Source: Flavobacterium lacisediminis (GTDB lineage Bacteria; Bacteroidota; Bacteroidia; Flavobacteriales; Flavobacteriaceae). Taken from it: a stretch of 64,000 bases of DNA. Position numbers and translations under genes: made by a program. Shown here in pieces: positions 63,437-64,000 of the stretch (within the stretch, counting starts at the first letter, position 1; each line of letters starts with the position of its first letter). The stretch covers positions 186,001 through 250,000 of the forward strand of contig NZ_JAPCIO010000004.1 in the NCBI RefSeq assembly GCF_025909975.1. Direction: 5' to 3'. Below the pieces are notes generated by a model, which ran no database searches, was not told the DNA's origin, and saw only the letters and a program-made list of their open reading frames with translations.

Positions 63437-63538
63437 ATGAATTATTTAAAATCTAAAATAGAATTTTATAAACTAGAGTTGTTACTCTTTGTGTTATATG
63501 TATTTATCTTTTTTGTAGTTATTCAATTTGTATTTTAA
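63437..63538 (+). CDS. 33-residue single-helix membrane peptide
   Basis: Starts one base after the RCC1 gene's stop: MNYLKSKIEFYKLELL, then a hydrophobic helix ending VVIQFVF. A terminator follows directly. Position and tight spacing favour real translation; no family known. Confidence 0.5.
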   Translation: MNYLKSKIEFYKLELLLFVLYVFIFFVVIQFVF

Positions 63539-63546
63539 ATTAAAAG

Positions 63547-63570
63547 AGCATCAATTTTGATGCTTTTTTT
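63547..63570 (+). terminator. Terminator after the RCC1/small-peptide unit
   Basis: AGCATCA and TGATGCT pair around ATTT, followed by a T run. Confidence 0.8.
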
Positions 63571-63581
63571 GTTTTTGAGGT

Positions 63582-63648
63582 TTCGTTAACCGAAAAAAGG
63601 ATTTGGTAAACTCGTTTAAAATTTAAGGTAGGATTAATAATACTTTTG
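63582..63648 (+). promoter_or_regulatory. LytTR-like box and promoter of the last gene
   Basis: TTCGTTAACC (63582-63591) and TTGGTAAACT (63603-63612), again 21 bp apart; TACTTTTG at 63641-63648 is again 28 bp downstream. The whole 95-bp region resembles 61563-61653, as if duplicated. Confidence 0.75.
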
Positions 63649-63673
63649 AACCAAATTTTAAAATTTTTCTCTT

Positions 63674-64000
63674 ATGAAATCAAGATTACTAGTGTTTTTT
63701 CTTTTTAGTTTCTCATTTTTAAGCGCACAAGTTGCAACTTTCAATTCCGTTTTGAATAGTTATAATATTGCAGCAACTTCGGCTACTATTAGTAATATCA
63801 TTACTTCAAGTTCTAATGTTACCGTTTATTACCAATTAGCAACAGGTAGTGCAAGTAATGTTGCATTATCACCTACTTATGGAGGTTCATTAAATTCAAC
63901 TGGAACTTGGACGGTTCCATTTAATTTATCTGGATTAACGCCAAATACAACTTATTACTTCAGATTTAGAGCGGATAATGCCTCAGGGACTTCTTATTCA
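63674..64000 (+). CDS. Start of a secreted protein with fibronectin-III-like domain, partial
   Basis: 109 residues visible, cut by the window edge. Signal peptide ends SFLSAQ, then a beta-sandwich module with LSGLTPNTTYYFRFRADNASG, typical of FN3-like domains. Same upstream control region as the RCC1 gene, so a second member of the presumed regulon. T9SS tail not visible. Confidence 0.75.
   Translation, partial: MKSRLLVFFLFSFSFLSAQVATFNSVLNSYNIAATSATISNIITSSSNVTVYYQLATGSASNVALSPTYGGSLNSTGTWTVPFNLSGLTPNTTYYFRFRADNASGTSYS

Overview
The window looks like chromosomal DNA from a member of the Flavobacteriaceae, most likely Flavobacterium or a close relative. The evidence is low GC content, gldA, two proteins with type IX secretion (T9SS) sorting tails (one type A, one type B), GLPGLI proteins next to an outer-membrane receptor, a LytS/LytTR sensor pair, and promoters matching the Bacteroidetes TTG-N17-20-TAnnTTTG pattern with no strong Shine-Dalgarno sites. 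No rRNA, tRNA, transposase, CRISPR array or prophage was seen.

Layout. 1-4140: end of an outer-membrane protein gene, an AlkA-type glycosylase, soluble and membrane pyrophosphatases (the latter with an odd Cys/Met/His-rich tail). 4222-10643: a tight four-gene operon that reads as an N-glycan core degradation route (GH20 hexosaminidase, glycosylasparaginase, CutC, GH2 beta-mannosidase). 10677-18454: deoxynucleoside kinase, then an AT-rich cassette with an XRE regulator diverging from a secreted protein with an eight-cysteine tail, followed by small membrane and GLPGLI proteins, then a second GLPGLI gene with a TonB-receptor-like barrel. 18494-21928: an S74 chaperone-tailed repeat protein and metK. 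22213-33541: assimilatory sulfate reduction and cysteine synthesis (cysH, cysD, cysN, cysE, cysteine synthase, cobA, cysJ, cysI, a DUF2490 protein and a siroheme-dehydrogenase/TSUP fusion). 33621-45086: methionine synthesis (metY, metX, thrA, a second PLP sulfhydrylase, split metH, metF). 45344-53047: TPR protein, gldA, pheA and DAHP synthase/chorismate mutase, an exported unknown, rsgA, dtd, a MazG-like enzyme and an SMR pump. 53047-64000: aroA, a large T9SS type B protein, a LytTR regulator with its propeller sensor kinase, an RCC1-repeat T9SS type A protein, and the start of another secreted protein.

The strongest observations are regulatory. Two near-identical 206-bp cassettes (22213-22418 and 33621-33826) stand before the cysteine and methionine operons. 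Each has a promoter, a 22-codon leader ORF packed with Met and Cys codons, an intrinsic terminator, and a leader segment that can pair with the terminator's 5' arm. This is the layout of a ribosome-mediated attenuator for sulfur amino acids. A third leader of the same logic, rich in Phe codons, precedes pheA. The metH half-gene instead sits behind a SAM riboswitch, so sulfur metabolism here is read both by translation and by metabolite-binding RNA.

At the right end, three copies of a LytTR-like direct repeat (half-sites 21 bp apart) stand 27-28 bp upstream of TAnnTTTG motifs: one before the sensor/regulator operon and one before each secreted-protein gene. This suggests a small autoregulated regulon controlling T9SS cargo. 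All readings come from inspection by eye; no database search or folding program was run.
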